A DNA stretch of 64,000 bases from Excoecaria cochinchinensis (GCA_947683425.1 CANTUQ010000050.1:8734501-8798500); one strand, 5' to 3'; positions 48,830 to 61,319 are shown, counted from the stretch's first letter. Made by a program: numbers and translations. The notes: a model not told the origin generated them from the letters alone.

Positions 48830-51800
48830 TATAGAAGAATAACACCCGATGGTTACCTTAACCTTGAGTTTGTTGAAGGAGTTCAAGGTTTTATTGAATA
48901 TGCAAGCTCTTAACCTATATACATGAATGGTTTAAAAATCAGATGTCCATGCAAAAAGTACAAACACAGGTATTATCTTTCTACTGATGAAGTGCATCTC
49001 CATTTGCTAAAAAAGGGGTTTGTACCCAATTATTTTAAGTGGATACGACATGAAGAACTAATAATTTTTAGCACGTCTATGAGTAATAAAGTTAGATTGT
49101 CAGTAAATGTAGCTGAATTTCAAAGCGGGGGGGGGGGGGGGGGGGGGGGGCAAATTTATGACAACCAATGATTGTGCAACTGAAAATCCCTATGCCCAAA
49201 TGGTTTTTGATGCAGTAGGATATTCATTTTAGCCAAATTTACATAATGTCGAAGAAAAACCCAACCCAACTGCCAAAAAGTTCTTTGTCTTGCTCAATGC
49301 AGCTGAACAAAATTATGGTCAGGCTGTGATAATATGACCCAGTTAGGTTCTGTTGCTCGAATATTGAACATAAATCTGAATGTCATATTTCTGATCGTAG
49401 TTTAGATAAAATCCTGGTTTAGTACAATTAATCATTGCCCTTGGATCATAAAATGGTTGACAGTTTTTACAATATGAAAAAGCTTATTCGGGGCCTTGGT
49501 TTACCAGTAGAAAAAATTAATTGTTGTAGGCTGGGATGTATGCTATTATGGGGAGTTGAAGTTGAATTACAAGATTGCAAATTTTGTAATCAACCAAGGT
49601 TCAAACCAATAAATGCTAATAGGAAGCAAAACTTAGTACCATGGAAGCGGATGTATTATTTTTCGCTACCGAGACTTTAGAGACTATATGCCTCCGATGT
49701 TATTGCATCTCACATGAGATGGCATAATGAACATGAACAGTTGGATTGAATAATGAGCCATCCATCGGATGCAGTCGTACAAAAATATTTCAATAACATC
49801 CATCCCGACTTTGTTGCTGATAGTAGAAATGTGAGGCTGGGTTTAAGCATTGATGATTTTCAGCTTTTTGGGCAATCGAGCCAACAATATTCATTATGGC
49901 CAATCATAATAATTTCTTATTATTTGCCTTCATGGATGTGTATGAATGAGGCTTACATGTTCTTGACAGCGATTGTGCCTAGGCTGAAGAATCCAAAGCA
50001 TAAAATTGATGTATTCATACAACCATTGATATCTAAATTGCAACAACTATGGGAATTCGGTGTGATAACATATAATGTGTCCCTTCAATAGAATTTTATG
50101 ATGATAGTAGTTTTGATGTAGACGGTTAGTGATTTTCCTACCTATGTTATGTTGTCGGGATGGAGCACAATTGGGAAATTAGCTTGCTCTTATTGCGGTA
50201 ATGATTCAAATGCTTTTTATCTTTCTAATGGGTGTAAAATATCTTGGTTTGACAATCACAGGAAATTTCTTCCTCCAGATCACCCATTTAGATGTAATAA
50301 ATAAAGGTTTATTAAGAATAAAGTTGTTCAAGCACCTCCTTTACCTAATAGATCTGGGAAACAAATCTTGCAAGAGATTGATGAATTAGGATTGCTGAAA
50401 GTGACAGAAGTTGAAACTGAAGAAGTAAATAGCAGCATTTTAAAAAAAATTGGTTAGAGAAAATGTAGCATCTTCAGGGATTTGCCATATTCGAAATCGA
50501 ATTTGATTCGTCATAATTTAGACGTGATGCATATAGAAAAAAATATTTTTGACAATGTCTTCAACACCATAATGAACATTAAAAGGAGGACAAAAGATAA
50601 TGCAAAATTACGTGCTGATTTAAAATTTTTTTGAAAAAGAAATGAGGTAGACATAGATTCTTGAATGAAAAAATATTCAAAAACGTGTTATACTTTAGAC
50701 AAGAGACATAAGGAAATTTTATGTGAATGGTTAAGAAGCCTAAAGTTTCCAGATGATTATGTTTCGAACGTAGCAAGGTGCGTGGACATGAGGAAGTATA
50801 AATTATTTCAAAAGAAAAGTCATGATTGCCATGCATTCATCAAATGCTAATGCCAGTTGCTTTTTGAAATTTTTTGCCTCCAAAGGTGTATGAAGCTATA
50901 ACTGAGTTAAGTTTATTTTTTAAAACTTAACTTCATTTGAGATAAAGTTGGCTGACATGGAAAAGTTAAAATTAAAAATTCCAGTAATCCTGTGCAAATC
51001 CCTCCCAGTGTTTTTGATATTATGGAGCATTTACTTGTACATTTAGCAGATGAGGCATAACTGGCTGGACCAGTTTAATATAAATGGATGTATCCCTTTG
51101 AAGGTAATTACAAATGGCATTTACATGTATAAACTTATGGTTTGTTAATATTAGTAATTTGAAAAACACTTCCCGTGTAGGTATTTGTATCACTTGAAAA
51201 AATATGTTAAAAACAAAGCCAAAGTTAAAGGTTTAATATGCAATGCGTATTTGGTCGAGGAAGCAAGTACATTTTATTTCCATTTTTTTGAGTCGCATGT
51301 CCACACAAAACACCGAAAAGTTCCTCGTAATAACGACGGGGGTGAAACAAGTGGAAATGATAGAAACTTATCTACTTTCACCTACCTTGGTCGATTACAT
51401 AGACGTTCAACCAGAAGAATGCTTACAGAAGAGAAATTAGAGGCTGTTCATGGTTGCATCTTGCTGAATTGCCAAGAGCTTCAACCTTTCGTGCAGTAAG
51501 TTTAACTTATTGTTTCAAATTGATCATTTTGTTTATGATATGAAGGCTGGTATGAACTTATATTATTGTTAGTTGTTATAGTTAATATAAGGACTGGTTA
51601 TAGGAGCTAATGCTAGATGTAACACAAAATGACATCAATAAGGAAGTCGAAAAGTACTTTCATAAATGGTTCAAGACATATGTAAGTGTTGACTTCAAAT
51701 TTATTATATGAAAGACCTAGTTTTTTAATCTCCATGTAAATGACATTAGACAATCTATTATGTAGGCGTCAGAAAATATAATTGAAAATAATTTTATCTC

Positions 51801-52496
51801 TAATCTTTCGAAAGAACCATTGTGAACTGTTATATCTTACCCGATGTATTTCGTCAATGGATATAAATTTCATATGTAATCTCATGGTCATAACAGGGCA
51901 ACTATAAATAGTGGGGCATTCGGAGAGAATTGATGGATTATTATGGTAAAATTATAGAAATACTTGAAATTGAGTAGCCCGCATTGCTAATAAAACGTTG
52001 CGTGATATTTAAGTGTGAATGGTTTGATCCAACACTTAATGTCAGAACAAAAGTGCATAAAGATACAAAATTATTGAAATCAACCATAGAAGAAGATTTC
52101 CTAATTTTAAACCTTTTGTGCTGGCAATGCAAGCAATCCAAGTTTATTATGTCTCTTTTCCTAGCCTAAGATGAGATAAGATAGATTGGTTGGCAGTTTG
52201 GAAGGTAAAACCCAAAGACATTTTTGAAATGAAAGCAACAAGACAAAATAAATGAATTGAAAGGGAAGACTTTCAAGAAGAAGAAACGAAAGTTCATGAA
52301 ATAAATGCAAGTCTGGCATATGAAGATAATGAACCTTTGAACAATCTAGATAATGAATATGTTGATATCGCATTGGAAGAGGAGGAGGAGTCTCCAGAGG
52401 GTGATACATCTGAAATGGAGCTTGAATTTGATTCTAATTATTTGAAAAATGAAGATGATTGTGATAATGATTTACAACTGAGTGATGATAGCGAAT
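48830..52496 (+). pseudogene. CACTA-1 TNPD-like transposase (decayed)
   Basis: It starts MYRRITPDGYLNLEFVEGVQ at 48830, the standard start of plant TNPD transposase-associated domains, with a stop before IYMNGLKIRCPCKKYKHRYY. The transposase_21 core follows with HKMVDSFYNMKKLIRGLGLP, SDAVVQKYFNNIHPDF and LSIDDFQLFGQSSQQYS, then HNLDVMHIEKNIFDNVFNTI, the family signature. A DUF4218-like part lies around 50650-51240 (LCEWLRSLKFPDDYVSN) and a DUF4216-like part at about 51980-52150 (IFKCEWFDPTLNVRTK). Numerous stops and a G24 run (49127-49150) break it. Confidence 0.85.
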
Positions 52497-55092
52497 AATT
52501 CCTTGTATTCATTTTAGTTTAAGTGTCATTTATTGCTTTAATTGGTATCTTTTTGTAGCCAGATATTATCTTAATTTCATTACTTTAGCAATGTAATCTA
52601 CTGATGTCTAACTATGTTTATCAAGATTTTCAAGTAAAAAAATGCATCATATAAGGAAGACTTCTAATACGCTACCTCCAAGGATGAGGTTGCCTCCATC
52701 AGCCTCCCCTACTGTGAGTCCAGCAGAGGGGTTAGTATCTCCTACATCTACCCCTTTAAATATGGGCACATATTCATTACCACAGATTTTCCCATGGCTT
52801 ACATCTACTGCTGCTACTTCATCGACACAAGCTCCTGCAACAGACAATCCATCCATACCATCTCAGAGATCAGTGACAGAAATAGTTGAAGGTCCTATGC
52901 CTAGATGGATGAATATACATTGCCATTATTAAAAATCAGTGAGTTCTTAATATACAATTTTATATTACTTTTTAGTGCTTAATTTGAAAAGATTATGAAA
53001 TGGCTTGTCTATTAGATTGTGCCCATCTGGAAACTGCTCCCACTTGATAACGGGTACATTCAAGGAGAAGATTGATTTTGATGGTTATTTATGGAAGAAA
53101 GTCTCTCAGGAAACAAAAAAATTTGTATTTTTAGAAGTTTCAGGTAAATAAAATAATTTATTTAATCTTAATTATTTAATCTAACTTCATATATTAATTA
53201 CATTCTGAATGTAGTTTATAAATACTTACATTATGTTTACATTTTTTTGTTTTGTTTTGTTTTTATATCAGAAAGCTTTTTATTGGGATTCAGCAATTGA
53301 TCACATTGTGTTTGGTGCATGGGAGAGTCGAGCCCATACATGTGATAAAGACTTTATGAGCAAGATACACAAGAAAGGTGAATGACGTCGTTTTATAAAT
53401 GAAGAAACACGGGCAAACTGGCTGCAATACTGGACATCAACCGAGGCTCTCTCTATTACCAAGCGGAATTCTACTAATAGGCTGAGAAGATTGGATGGAG
53501 TAAATTTTTCATTACATACTGAAAGAACATTGTCCCACCGTGAGCATGCTGATAGACTTGTAAGTATTCAAATATCTGATTTTTTATGAGATTAAGAGTT
53601 TTATTTTATTGCAATAAATGCGACTCTTGATAATTCTCAAAATATTTGATTGAATAAAGCAGGATGGAAAAAATATTATGTAAAGAGTTTGAATTGGAGT
53701 TGGTTGGCAGGAAAATAGTAATATAGAAGTGCATTTGTGAATTTTATACTGGAGGTTTGCTACAAATTTAGGAAAAATTCTGCCAAAATTTTAGTAATTT
53801 ATAAGTTGTTTGCAAGAAACATCTTTGGGTAGGAGACCTACACCACGTGAGGTGTTTTTGCACACCCATACAAGAAACCATGACGGTGTGATGTTCGTCA
53901 ACAATTGAGTGTGATGCGCGTCGGACCCGCTTTAGTCCCAAGAGCCCGCTTTTAGGGGTCGAGAGGGTTCGCGTCTTTTGATCTTGGGCAACATGAGATA
54001 TTTTGGAGTCCTTGCCTAATAGAACATTAGGGAAGTTCATATAATTCCATGAAACATTTAGGCACATTTGAGATATTTTGGAGTCGCCACCCAATTTACA
54101 ATAAATTGGAAAAGTTCGTCTAATTTTGGGTTCTAAACCAGAGAGTAGTTCAGAACTTTACTCTTGTTAATGTCTCGGTTAATTATAAATGAGTTATTTA
54201 ATTATTAAATTTCCATCTCTCATCTCCAACGATCATGCATTTAAGATAAATCGCAAATTCAATCAACGAGGAAAGTAGTAAAGAAAGCGATAAAATAAGT
54301 AAAATACAAAATAAATTACGAAATGAAATTGGGACAAAAATACAATATCCCAAATTCGAACAAACAAAAATAAATAAATTGGGACAAAAATACAATCTCC
54401 CAAAATAAGAAATTAAATAAACAAAATCAACTAACTAAATAACATTCATATATCAGGACATTTATTTAAAATAGGGACATCGGTTTCTTCATGTTCACTT
54501 AAAAAATTGAAAATTTTTTTTTTTGGTGAATATCGAGGACACAGGGTGTGAGTGATCACATTTTGAGAAAATTAACTTTTCTTTAAAAGTGAATTTTATT
54601 GGCTAAAAATTAGCACGTTGGTCCTATTTTATTAAGAAATATCCAGTTTAAAAATATTTTTTTTGTGATTTTCTTTGTAATGTACATAAAATAAAGTAAA
54701 ATTTTTACAAATTATATAAATAAATAAAAAGTAAAATAATAAAAAATAATAAAAATGATAAAAAAATGACAAATCCAACCAAAAGGGGCTTTCGAATCTC
54801 GATGAATCCCCATTTGCCATTGTAAATACTCAAAAAAAAAAATAAACGAATTGATGACAATAAAAACAAAATAAAAACTAATGTTAGCAAATAACTCTAA
54901 AAAAACAATTAATCAACAAATAATAAAAATAATCATTATCACATAAAATAATAAAAATAAATATTGCATGATAAAATAAAATTAAAATCACACACAAAAA
55001 TACATAACACTCAAATTATAGGTTGAAAAGCATAAAAAACGGAGTAAAATAAATTAAAGAAAAGGATAGAAGACAAAAAATGACAAAAAAGA

Positions 55093-55165
55093 GGGTGAGG
55101 GGCAGCCTAGCCACGAGGGGCAGGCTGGCCGCCCCTCACCTTCTACCTGCCCCTCGTTGGCAGGG
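55093..55165. repeat. GC-rich palindrome array, GAGGGGC / GCCCCTC word (inner)
   Basis: Within an A-rich stretch, GTGAGGGGCAG, CGAGGGGCAGG, CCGCCCCTCAC and CTGCCCCTCG follow one another, giving two overlapping inverted pairs. Confidence 0.75.
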
Positions 55166-55702
55166 ACAAGGCGGGAGCAAAAAAACACACTTTTTCTCTA
55201 AAATCCTCAACAAAAAAAATAAATTTATTTAGTTTTACTTGATTCTATATCATATTCATGCAAAAAACATCTAAATTAACTTAAATCATAAACAAAGAAA
55301 TAACAAATTCAATAAATTGATCACACAAAATATCCAAAATTTATGAACAAATGGAAGAATAAAAGATAAAAAATATAAAATTATACAATTAAACCTAAAA
55401 ATTTACTGTCAAAATTATTTAATCTGAAAAGTAAGAATGCAAATTGATTTTCTTATCTATTATCTTGAAGAAAAAAAACAAATTCTTTTTTTTCTTTCCT
55501 CAAACAAAATCCCAGATCCCTTCTTTCAAAGAAGTACCCTCTTTTTCAGAATTGTCCCTCTTTTTAGGAAAAAATCACTCCCATTAAATTCAAAACTTTT
55601 ATTTTGAAATGAAAACAAACGGTTTTGACACTCAAAATCCCCGAAAAAATATTAGAATTGAATTTAGAAATTAATTCTATTAATTCGGGGAGCAGAAACA
55701 CT

Positions 55703-55785
55703 AGAGGGACGATGAGGGGCGGCCTCTCAACGAGGGGCGCCCTGCGTAGGTGCCCGTCCCTCGCTAAGGGGCGGCCTGATGACAT
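55703..55785. repeat. GC-rich palindrome array, GAGGGGCGGCC word (outer)
   Basis: ATGAGGGGCGGCC, ACGAGGGGCGCCC, GCCCGTCCCTCGC and AAGGGGCGGCC occur within 80 bases. The word is the one used in the inner array 540 bases away, while the homologous LTR at 11252 uses different words. Confidence 0.75.
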
Positions 55786-56559
55786 CAGCACATTTTTTTT
55801 AAAAAACTTAAAAAGGAAATATCACTGACCACCTTTTCGCCTGTGAACAGCTATTAATTTTATCATTGTATAACTCTGATCTGGATTGACTCAGGAACCG
55901 GTGTCTGCACGAGTTAGAGAAGTCCATTTATGTTGATCTTACAATTTATTATTATTTTTATATGTCATCTTAGTTTAACTTTAGGACTAATTAACATTCG
56001 AATTAATTTTATGACAGGAGCAAGTACAGGAGAGTTTCAACATCAGACAGCGGATTCTGAGAATGTTGATCAGGCTCATGCATTTTATGAGGCAACTAGC
56101 AGTAGGGACCGCCATGGAAGGATTTTTGGCTTGGATTCTTTTGCGAACATTTGCTTTTCGCATTCCTCCTTATCCAATACAGATGCGACCAGTAGGCGGG
56201 CAGTAACCAGTGGTGATGTCATTGAGTTTCGTAACACAGTAGAAATATTGATGAACCGCATTTAATCACTTGGACGAGTTCATTAGTCAAAAATTACCTG
56301 ATATGCTAGCGCAACAGTCTGATTGTCCAGATTTGCCCACTGCTTAGTTAGTGTTTTTTCTATTTGTAGTATGTTTAGTTAATACATTATTGTTACGTTC
56401 TTATCAAATTTACTTAGCTGTTGTATGTTAAGGTAATACATTATTGTTACATTTTTATCAAATTTACTTATTTTAATTAATATTTTTTTCATTTTAATAA
56501 TTTTGTCAATTACAATTTTTATATTATTTATTATTATTTAATTTAAAATAAAAAAATAA

Positions 56560-56713
56560 CATGCATTTAGTGACGAAAATCAAACTTCCGTCGCTAAATT
56601 AGTGACGAAACTTTAAGTCCCGTCACTAATACTTGTGTCGTAAATTCATTTCTGTCTTCAAATTTGTCGATAGAATTAAAAATTTTGCCTCTAAATTTAG
56701 CAACAATTGCAAT
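56560..56713. repeat. CACTA-1 right subterminal array (first part)
   Basis: TTAGTGACGAAA, TTCCGTCGCTAAA and CCCGTCACTAA words resume after the transposase gene. The array is interrupted at 56713 by CACTA-2 and continues at 62081 (AGCAATGATAG, CCGTCACTATTTT). Confidence 0.75.
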
Positions 56714-57259
56714 CACTACAAGAAAATCAGCAATTACCGATGGAAAATTAACGATAGAAAATTTTTCGTCGTTAAATAGCAATGGAAAAGAGAGATCCGT
56801 AGCTAATTCCCGACGAAAAATAATTCTGTCGGGAATTAGAGATGAAAAAAATTTTCGTTGCTAATTTAGTGATGGAAAAATTGAACTGTTTATAAATATG
56901 GCACGTAAAAATCGTGGCATAAATTGATACGTAAATGAGCGACGAAATTTAATTTTCGTTGCTAATTCCCAACAAAATTTCTTTTCTGTCGGTAATTAGT
57001 GATGGAAAAAAAATTTCATCACAAAAAGATGAGGAAAATTTTCATCCACTTTTTCCACTGAAATTAGAGACGGAAATTAACGGAATTAAAATTTTGTCTC
57101 TAATTCCTAACGAAAATCTAATTTTGTCGGGAATTAGCAACAGAAAAAAATTTCCGGCGCTATTTATTTTCGTATCTAAAAAAATAAATACATTAATTAA
57201 AATATTTTTAGCTACGAAAATTGCTAAAATATATATATATAAAAAAAATTATTCTGATT

Positions 57260-57520
57260 TATTTTCTCTCTCTTCCTCCTTCCCTCCCTCCCTCCTTCTC
57301 CCCTTGCAGATCTGGTTCCCTCTGCCCCCCACCCCGCGCCGCTCCACTGGCCCCCTCCCCGGCGTAGATTCGCCCCCCAGTCTTCCCCCTCCGACGTCGC
57401 TCGCGCCGATCTCCCTCTACTTCCCTCTCGCACGATTCCACTCGCTTAGATCTGGTCTCGTGCTCTGCACCGGTCGCCGTCTCTAGCTCTGCCCCGCGCC
57501 GGTTGCTGTCTCAGCTCTCT
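57260..57520 (+). promoter_or_regulatory. CACTA-2 CT/GC-rich leader-like stretch
   Basis: Starts with CTCTCTTCCTCCTTCCCTCC and continues GC-rich with AGATCTGGTT and AGATCTGGTC words, resembling the stretches at 47535-47870 and 58840-59165 in position and composition. The open frames across it are composition artefacts. Confidence 0.45.
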
Positions 57521-57696
57521 TTGCACAATGTTGGCAATATTGTAATTTTGCTCTGTTCCTCTAATAAAAGATTTTTAAACCCATTTTATAAATATATATT
57601 TTGCAATTATAACTTTGTTTTGATGTAAGAATTGATTGTATTTGCTTTGGTTTGCTTGGTTTGGGGATCCATTTGAAGCCACACTACAAGAAAACT

Positions 57697-58255
57697 GGAA
57701 AATAGAGACCGAAAAATAGAGACCGAAATTTTTCGGTCTCTAAATAGAGACGGAAAACAGTTTTCGTCTCTAAATAGAGACGGAAAAATGTTTCCGTCTC
57801 TAAATAGAGACGGAAAAATTTGGTCTCTATTTTTCCGTCTCAAATTTTGGCGGGATGGCTTCCCTCCAAAATTTGAGACCGAAATTAGAGACGGAAAATT
57901 TTTTGGTCTCTAAATAGAGACCGAAATAATTTTCGGTCTCTATTTTAGAGACCGAAAATAATTCTCCGTCTCTATGTAGAGACGGAAAAAATTCGGTCTC
58001 TATTTAGAGACGGATTTTATTTTCCGTCTCTAAATTTAGAGACCGAAAACAATTTCCGTCTCTATTTAGAGACCGAAAATTATTTCCGTCTCTATTTAGA
58101 GACGGACTATTATTTCGGTCTCTATTTTAGAGACCGAAAAATTAGTTGGTCTCAAAAAATAGAGACGGTAATTGAATTCGGTCTCTATTTAGAGGAGAAA
58201 TTTTAGTGCGGTTTCTAAATAGAGACGGAAAATTATATTCCGTCTCTATTTTAGG
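57697..58255. repeat. CACTA-3 left subterminal palindrome array
   Basis: About 33 copies by eye of AGAGACCGAA or AGAGACGGAA and their complements, mostly as head-to-head pairs giving 24-28-base palindromes separated by AAAT or ATTT. Both GACCG and GACGG forms occur. Confidence 0.93.
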
Positions 58256-58504
58256 GATATTCCATTCTTTTCCTTCTCTCCTTCTTTTTATATATTATTT
58301 ATTTCATACTTTGTTTTAGTTTGTTGTTAATTAATTATATAGTTTAATGTAGTTTAATATGTTGGTTAATTAGTTTAATGTAGTTTAATATGTTCCAATT
58401 TAATTTGTTTCAATTATATATATACTTTGTTGTATTTTAATATGTGAATTAATTATATTAATGTTTAATATGTTGGTTAATACAAATTAATATTTAATTA
58501 ATTT

Positions 58505-58812
58505 ATTCTAATAAAGAGTCTCTAATCTAGAAACCGATTATGAATATGGTCTCTAATCTAATTAGAGACCGAATATTTTTTCAGTCTCTAAATAGAGACA
58601 GAAAAAATATTCGGTCTCTAAAAATAGAGACCGAATATTTATTCGGTCTCTAATTAGAGACCGAAAAAATATTCGGTCTCTAAAATAGAGACCGAAAATT
58701 TATTCGGTCTCTAAAATAGAGACCGAAAATTTTTTCGGTCTCTAATTAGAGACCGAATAAATTTTCGGTCTCTAATTAGAGACCGAATTAATATTCGGTC
58801 TCTAATTTTCGG
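58505..58812. repeat. CACTA-3 second array (GACCG form only)
   Basis: About 18 units, almost all AGAGACCGAA / TTCGGTCTCT. It is separated from the left array by 245 AT-rich bases and lies directly upstream of the GC-rich leader. Confidence 0.9.
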
Positions 58813-58839
58813 GATTTAATTTGTTCACTGTGCCCTCTT

Positions 58840-59165
58840 CTTTACAAAAACCCTTCTCTTTCATTTTCCCCTTCCCGCCCCCATCTCCGATTCGCCGCCT
58901 CCCCACTCCGGTGCCACAGGTGTCCGTCTTCCTGCCTCCGGCGTCGCCCAGCTCCGTCCGCCGCCTCCCCTCCCCTCCCCTCCCCTCCGGCCCCCCTCCG
59001 CCCCCCTCCTTCCTCCCTTCTCTCCTTCTTCCCCCTCCCTTTCTTCCCTGGGATCGTTGTGCTCCCTGCCGGAGCGCCGCTTCCTCCCCGCCGGCGGCCA
59101 GTCCTTCTTTCTCCCCCTTCGACGCCGCTGCTCCCCCCCGATGCCGTCGCCGGCCAGATCTGCCA
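58840..59165 (+). promoter_or_regulatory. CACTA-3 GC/CT-rich leader
   Basis: Runs of CCCCTCC, CTCCGGC and CCGCC make a CpG-rich block ending in GCCATTTGAG|GTAAATTT, a possible splice donor. It lies just before the captured CUL4 start codon and could drive a chimeric transcript. Long Pro/Ser- and Gly/Arg-rich frames on both strands come from composition. Confidence 0.45.
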
Positions 59166-59301
59166 TTTGAGGTAAATTTTTTTCTGCCATTTTTTCTTAA
59201 TTTCAATTTCTTATCAAATCTTCATATGAAATTAGGCTATTAGCTCTCTTTTTATTAGCAAAGTATACAATGCCCTCTTAAGAGATCACCTTTTGTTCTT
59301 A

Positions 59302-61100
59302 ATGTCTCTCCCCACCAAACGCTCTGCTACTGCCAGTGCCACCGCGTCCAGCTCCTCCGCGAATTTCCCTCCGATGAAGAAGGCCAAGTCTCAGGCCGTC
59401 TCCGCTTGCTCTCCTCTTGACTCCTCCAATATAAACGGTCTCCACCACTTCAATCCAGCTTCTACTCCTGAGAACGATGTCGTTTTCGATCCCTCTTCCA
59501 TGTCTCTCGATGACGATCCCAAGCTTGACGACCGCTCTCCTCCTCCTGCCGCTAATTTGTCTCGCAAAAAGGCCACGCCACCTCAGCCCGCTAAGAAACT
59601 CGTTATTAAGCTTCTGAAAGGTATAATTTCTTTTTTTTATTTTTTTAATTGCTGCCCATTTTGATAATTTCTTTCTCTGCCTGTGACTTTTGCATGATTA
59701 ACAATTAAGGATTTTGCTCCTTTTTATAATAAAAAATTGGTTTGTAATTTGGGCATCAAGAGGTTTTATACTTGACTGAATTGATGTGTTTTGTTTGTGG
59801 AGCATAGAACTTGAATTTTGGGATCTGGATGTTACTTGAGTCGGCTGGTTGATTTAGTTTTCACTGTGAGTTAAGCTTTAATTTAGTATTTAGAGCTTAA
59901 ATATTTGCACTTGCTGTCATTTTATTGGATCCGAGTCTTGGTGCTTGTATTGTTAATTGCTCTCCCTTGGCTTGGCTTCTCAGCTCTGTTTAGGTTTGGC
60001 AATGATCTTAGTTGGCAGAGGCAAAACTCTAGCAAAGTTAGGGCTTTTTAGTTGTTATGTTTCTTTTGTTCCTTTTACAAATATTAGGAGGGTTTTGGCA
60101 TTTTGCTTCTATGCTGCTGGGAAAGTGCTGGCATAGCAATGCACAATAGTCTACACTGTTCTACTGAGTTTTTTTAATCTCTTTCTTTAAGTGATTGCTG
60201 TTCTGCTGCTCGGTTTTAGCATTAATCTTTGTGGTTCTATTCGAAAAGGGAGAAACCTGGACTTGAAATGTTAAATATCTATTTCCGTTCTCATTTTCTG
60301 TTATATTTAGTTATTGGATGTGCACATAGCAAGTGTAGCACCCTCAAGTATGCAATTTAATTTTGCATTTTGAACAATTGTTTATATACAAAAGACAGAA
60401 AAGTTGAATTGATTAATGGCATTTTATTAGGCTCCCTTTTTTGGTGTTGTAAGTCTCTCTCTTCTTGCTGTGTTTCAGTTGCATTTTTGAATCACTTTAA
60501 TAATAATAGTATTGACTAGTTGGAGAGTGATGGGTTAGATGTGAATGTGTTGTTGCGACATCTATCATATTATTCTTCCATTTTTACATTAATTTTTCAA
60601 TTGAATGGATAGATCGTCATGCATATACCTTCTTGGAACTTGAGAATTGGATTCTGAAGTTTCAGTGTATACTGAGAAATGTATTGCATATAATTAACTT
60701 TTAATATGAATGAAGCTAAACCTACACTGCCTACAAATTTTGAGGAGGATACATGGGCAAAACTGCAGTCAGCAATTAAAGCCATATTTTTGAAACAACC
60801 AGATTCCTGTGATTTGGAGAAGCTTTATCAGGTAGATCTTTCTTTCTGCATTCTGCCTTTTGTTCAGGAAAAATCAATTAACTGGATACCCTTTTATATG
60901 AATGCTTCCGATAGGCTGTCAATGATCTGTCTACACAAGATGGGTGGAAATCTTTATCAACGAATTGAAAAAGAATGTGAAGCACACATTTCTGCAGCAT
61001 TACAATCCTTAGTTGGTCAGAGCCCAGATTTTGTTGTCTTCTTATCACTTGTTGAGAGATGCTGGCAGGATCTTTGTGACCAGATGTTGATGATCCGCAG
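59302..61100 (+). pseudogene. CUL4: Captured 5' fragment of cullin-4, with introns
   Basis: Exon 1 (59302-59620) starts MSLPTKRSATASATASSSSA and continues through FPPMKKAKSQAVSAC, VVFDPSSMSLDDDPKLDDRS and AKKLVIKLLK, the N-terminus of plant CUL4. Exon 2 (60716-60831) gives AKPTLPTNFEEDTWAKLQSA and IKAIFLKQPDSCDLEKLYQ. Exon 3 (60915-about 61100) starts AVNDL, has a 2-base deletion after GATCTG, then LHKMGGNLYQRIEKECEAHI to QDLCDQMLMIR, where transposon sequence takes over. Splice phases match across both introns, so capture was at DNA level. CUL4 is the scaffold of CRL4 ubiquitin ligases. Only about the first 200 residues are present, without the C-terminal RBX-binding half, so no ligase can form. 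Confidence 0.9.
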
Positions 61101-61319
61101 ACTCCTCCACCTTAGTTATTATTTCTGCACTTGTGTCTTTTTTTATTTGTAATGTCACAAATACTTTTTATATATTATTAATACATTATAAAATACAATA
61201 TTTTTAAATCTATTTATTGTTTTTTAAATTTTTTTTCATTACATAAAATTAAGGAATTTTTAAATTTAACATTATTTATTCATTTTTGACATATTTAAAA
61301 AAAAAAAATTGTATTTTAA

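Larger units (their letters stand above)
53910..55909 (-). mobile_element. Solo LTR of 2,000 bp, minus strand, same family as 11252-14046
   Basis: On the plus strand it starts TGTGATGCGCG and ends GTGTCTGCA. Its reverse complement starts TGCAGACACCGG, matching TGTAGACACTGG of the other copy. The tails also match (GTAAATTGGGTGGCGACTCC against GTAAATTGGGTGGTGACTCC). Flanks TGAG (53906-53909) and CGAG (55910-55913) are a 4-bp duplication with one C-to-T change. Removing it restores the transposase frame VNN|RVREVH. It holds two GC-rich palindrome arrays. Confidence 0.88.
52642..56275 (+). pseudogene. CACTA-1 Ptta/En/Spm-type second transposase gene, interrupted by a solo LTR
   Basis: The putative exon 52642-52932 encodes a Pro/Ser/Thr-rich N-terminus (RKTSNTLPPRMRLPPSASPT, ending EGPMPRWMNI). 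The next pieces are TFKEKIDFDGYLWKKVSQET (about 53050), WESRAHTCDKDFMSKIHKKG (about 53320), TRANWLQYWTSTEALSITKR (about 53410) and LGRRPTPREVFLHTHTRNHD then GVMFVNN (53827-53907). There a 2.0 kb solo LTR is inserted. It resumes RVREVH at 55910, then a short intron and ASTGEFQHQTADSENVDQAH to a TAA near 56265. The order fits plant Ptta/En/Spm transposases (TNPA-like accessory protein that binds the subterminal repeats). Confidence 0.75.

Noticed and set aside
57224..57486. Frames over the CACTA-2 leader
   Set aside because: Composition artefact, with overlapping frames on both strands.
58802..59243. Long Pro/Ser-rich (+) and Gly/Arg-rich (-) open frames over the GC-rich leader
   Set aside because: Both strands and several frames are open because of composition. 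There is no domain and no codon-use signal.
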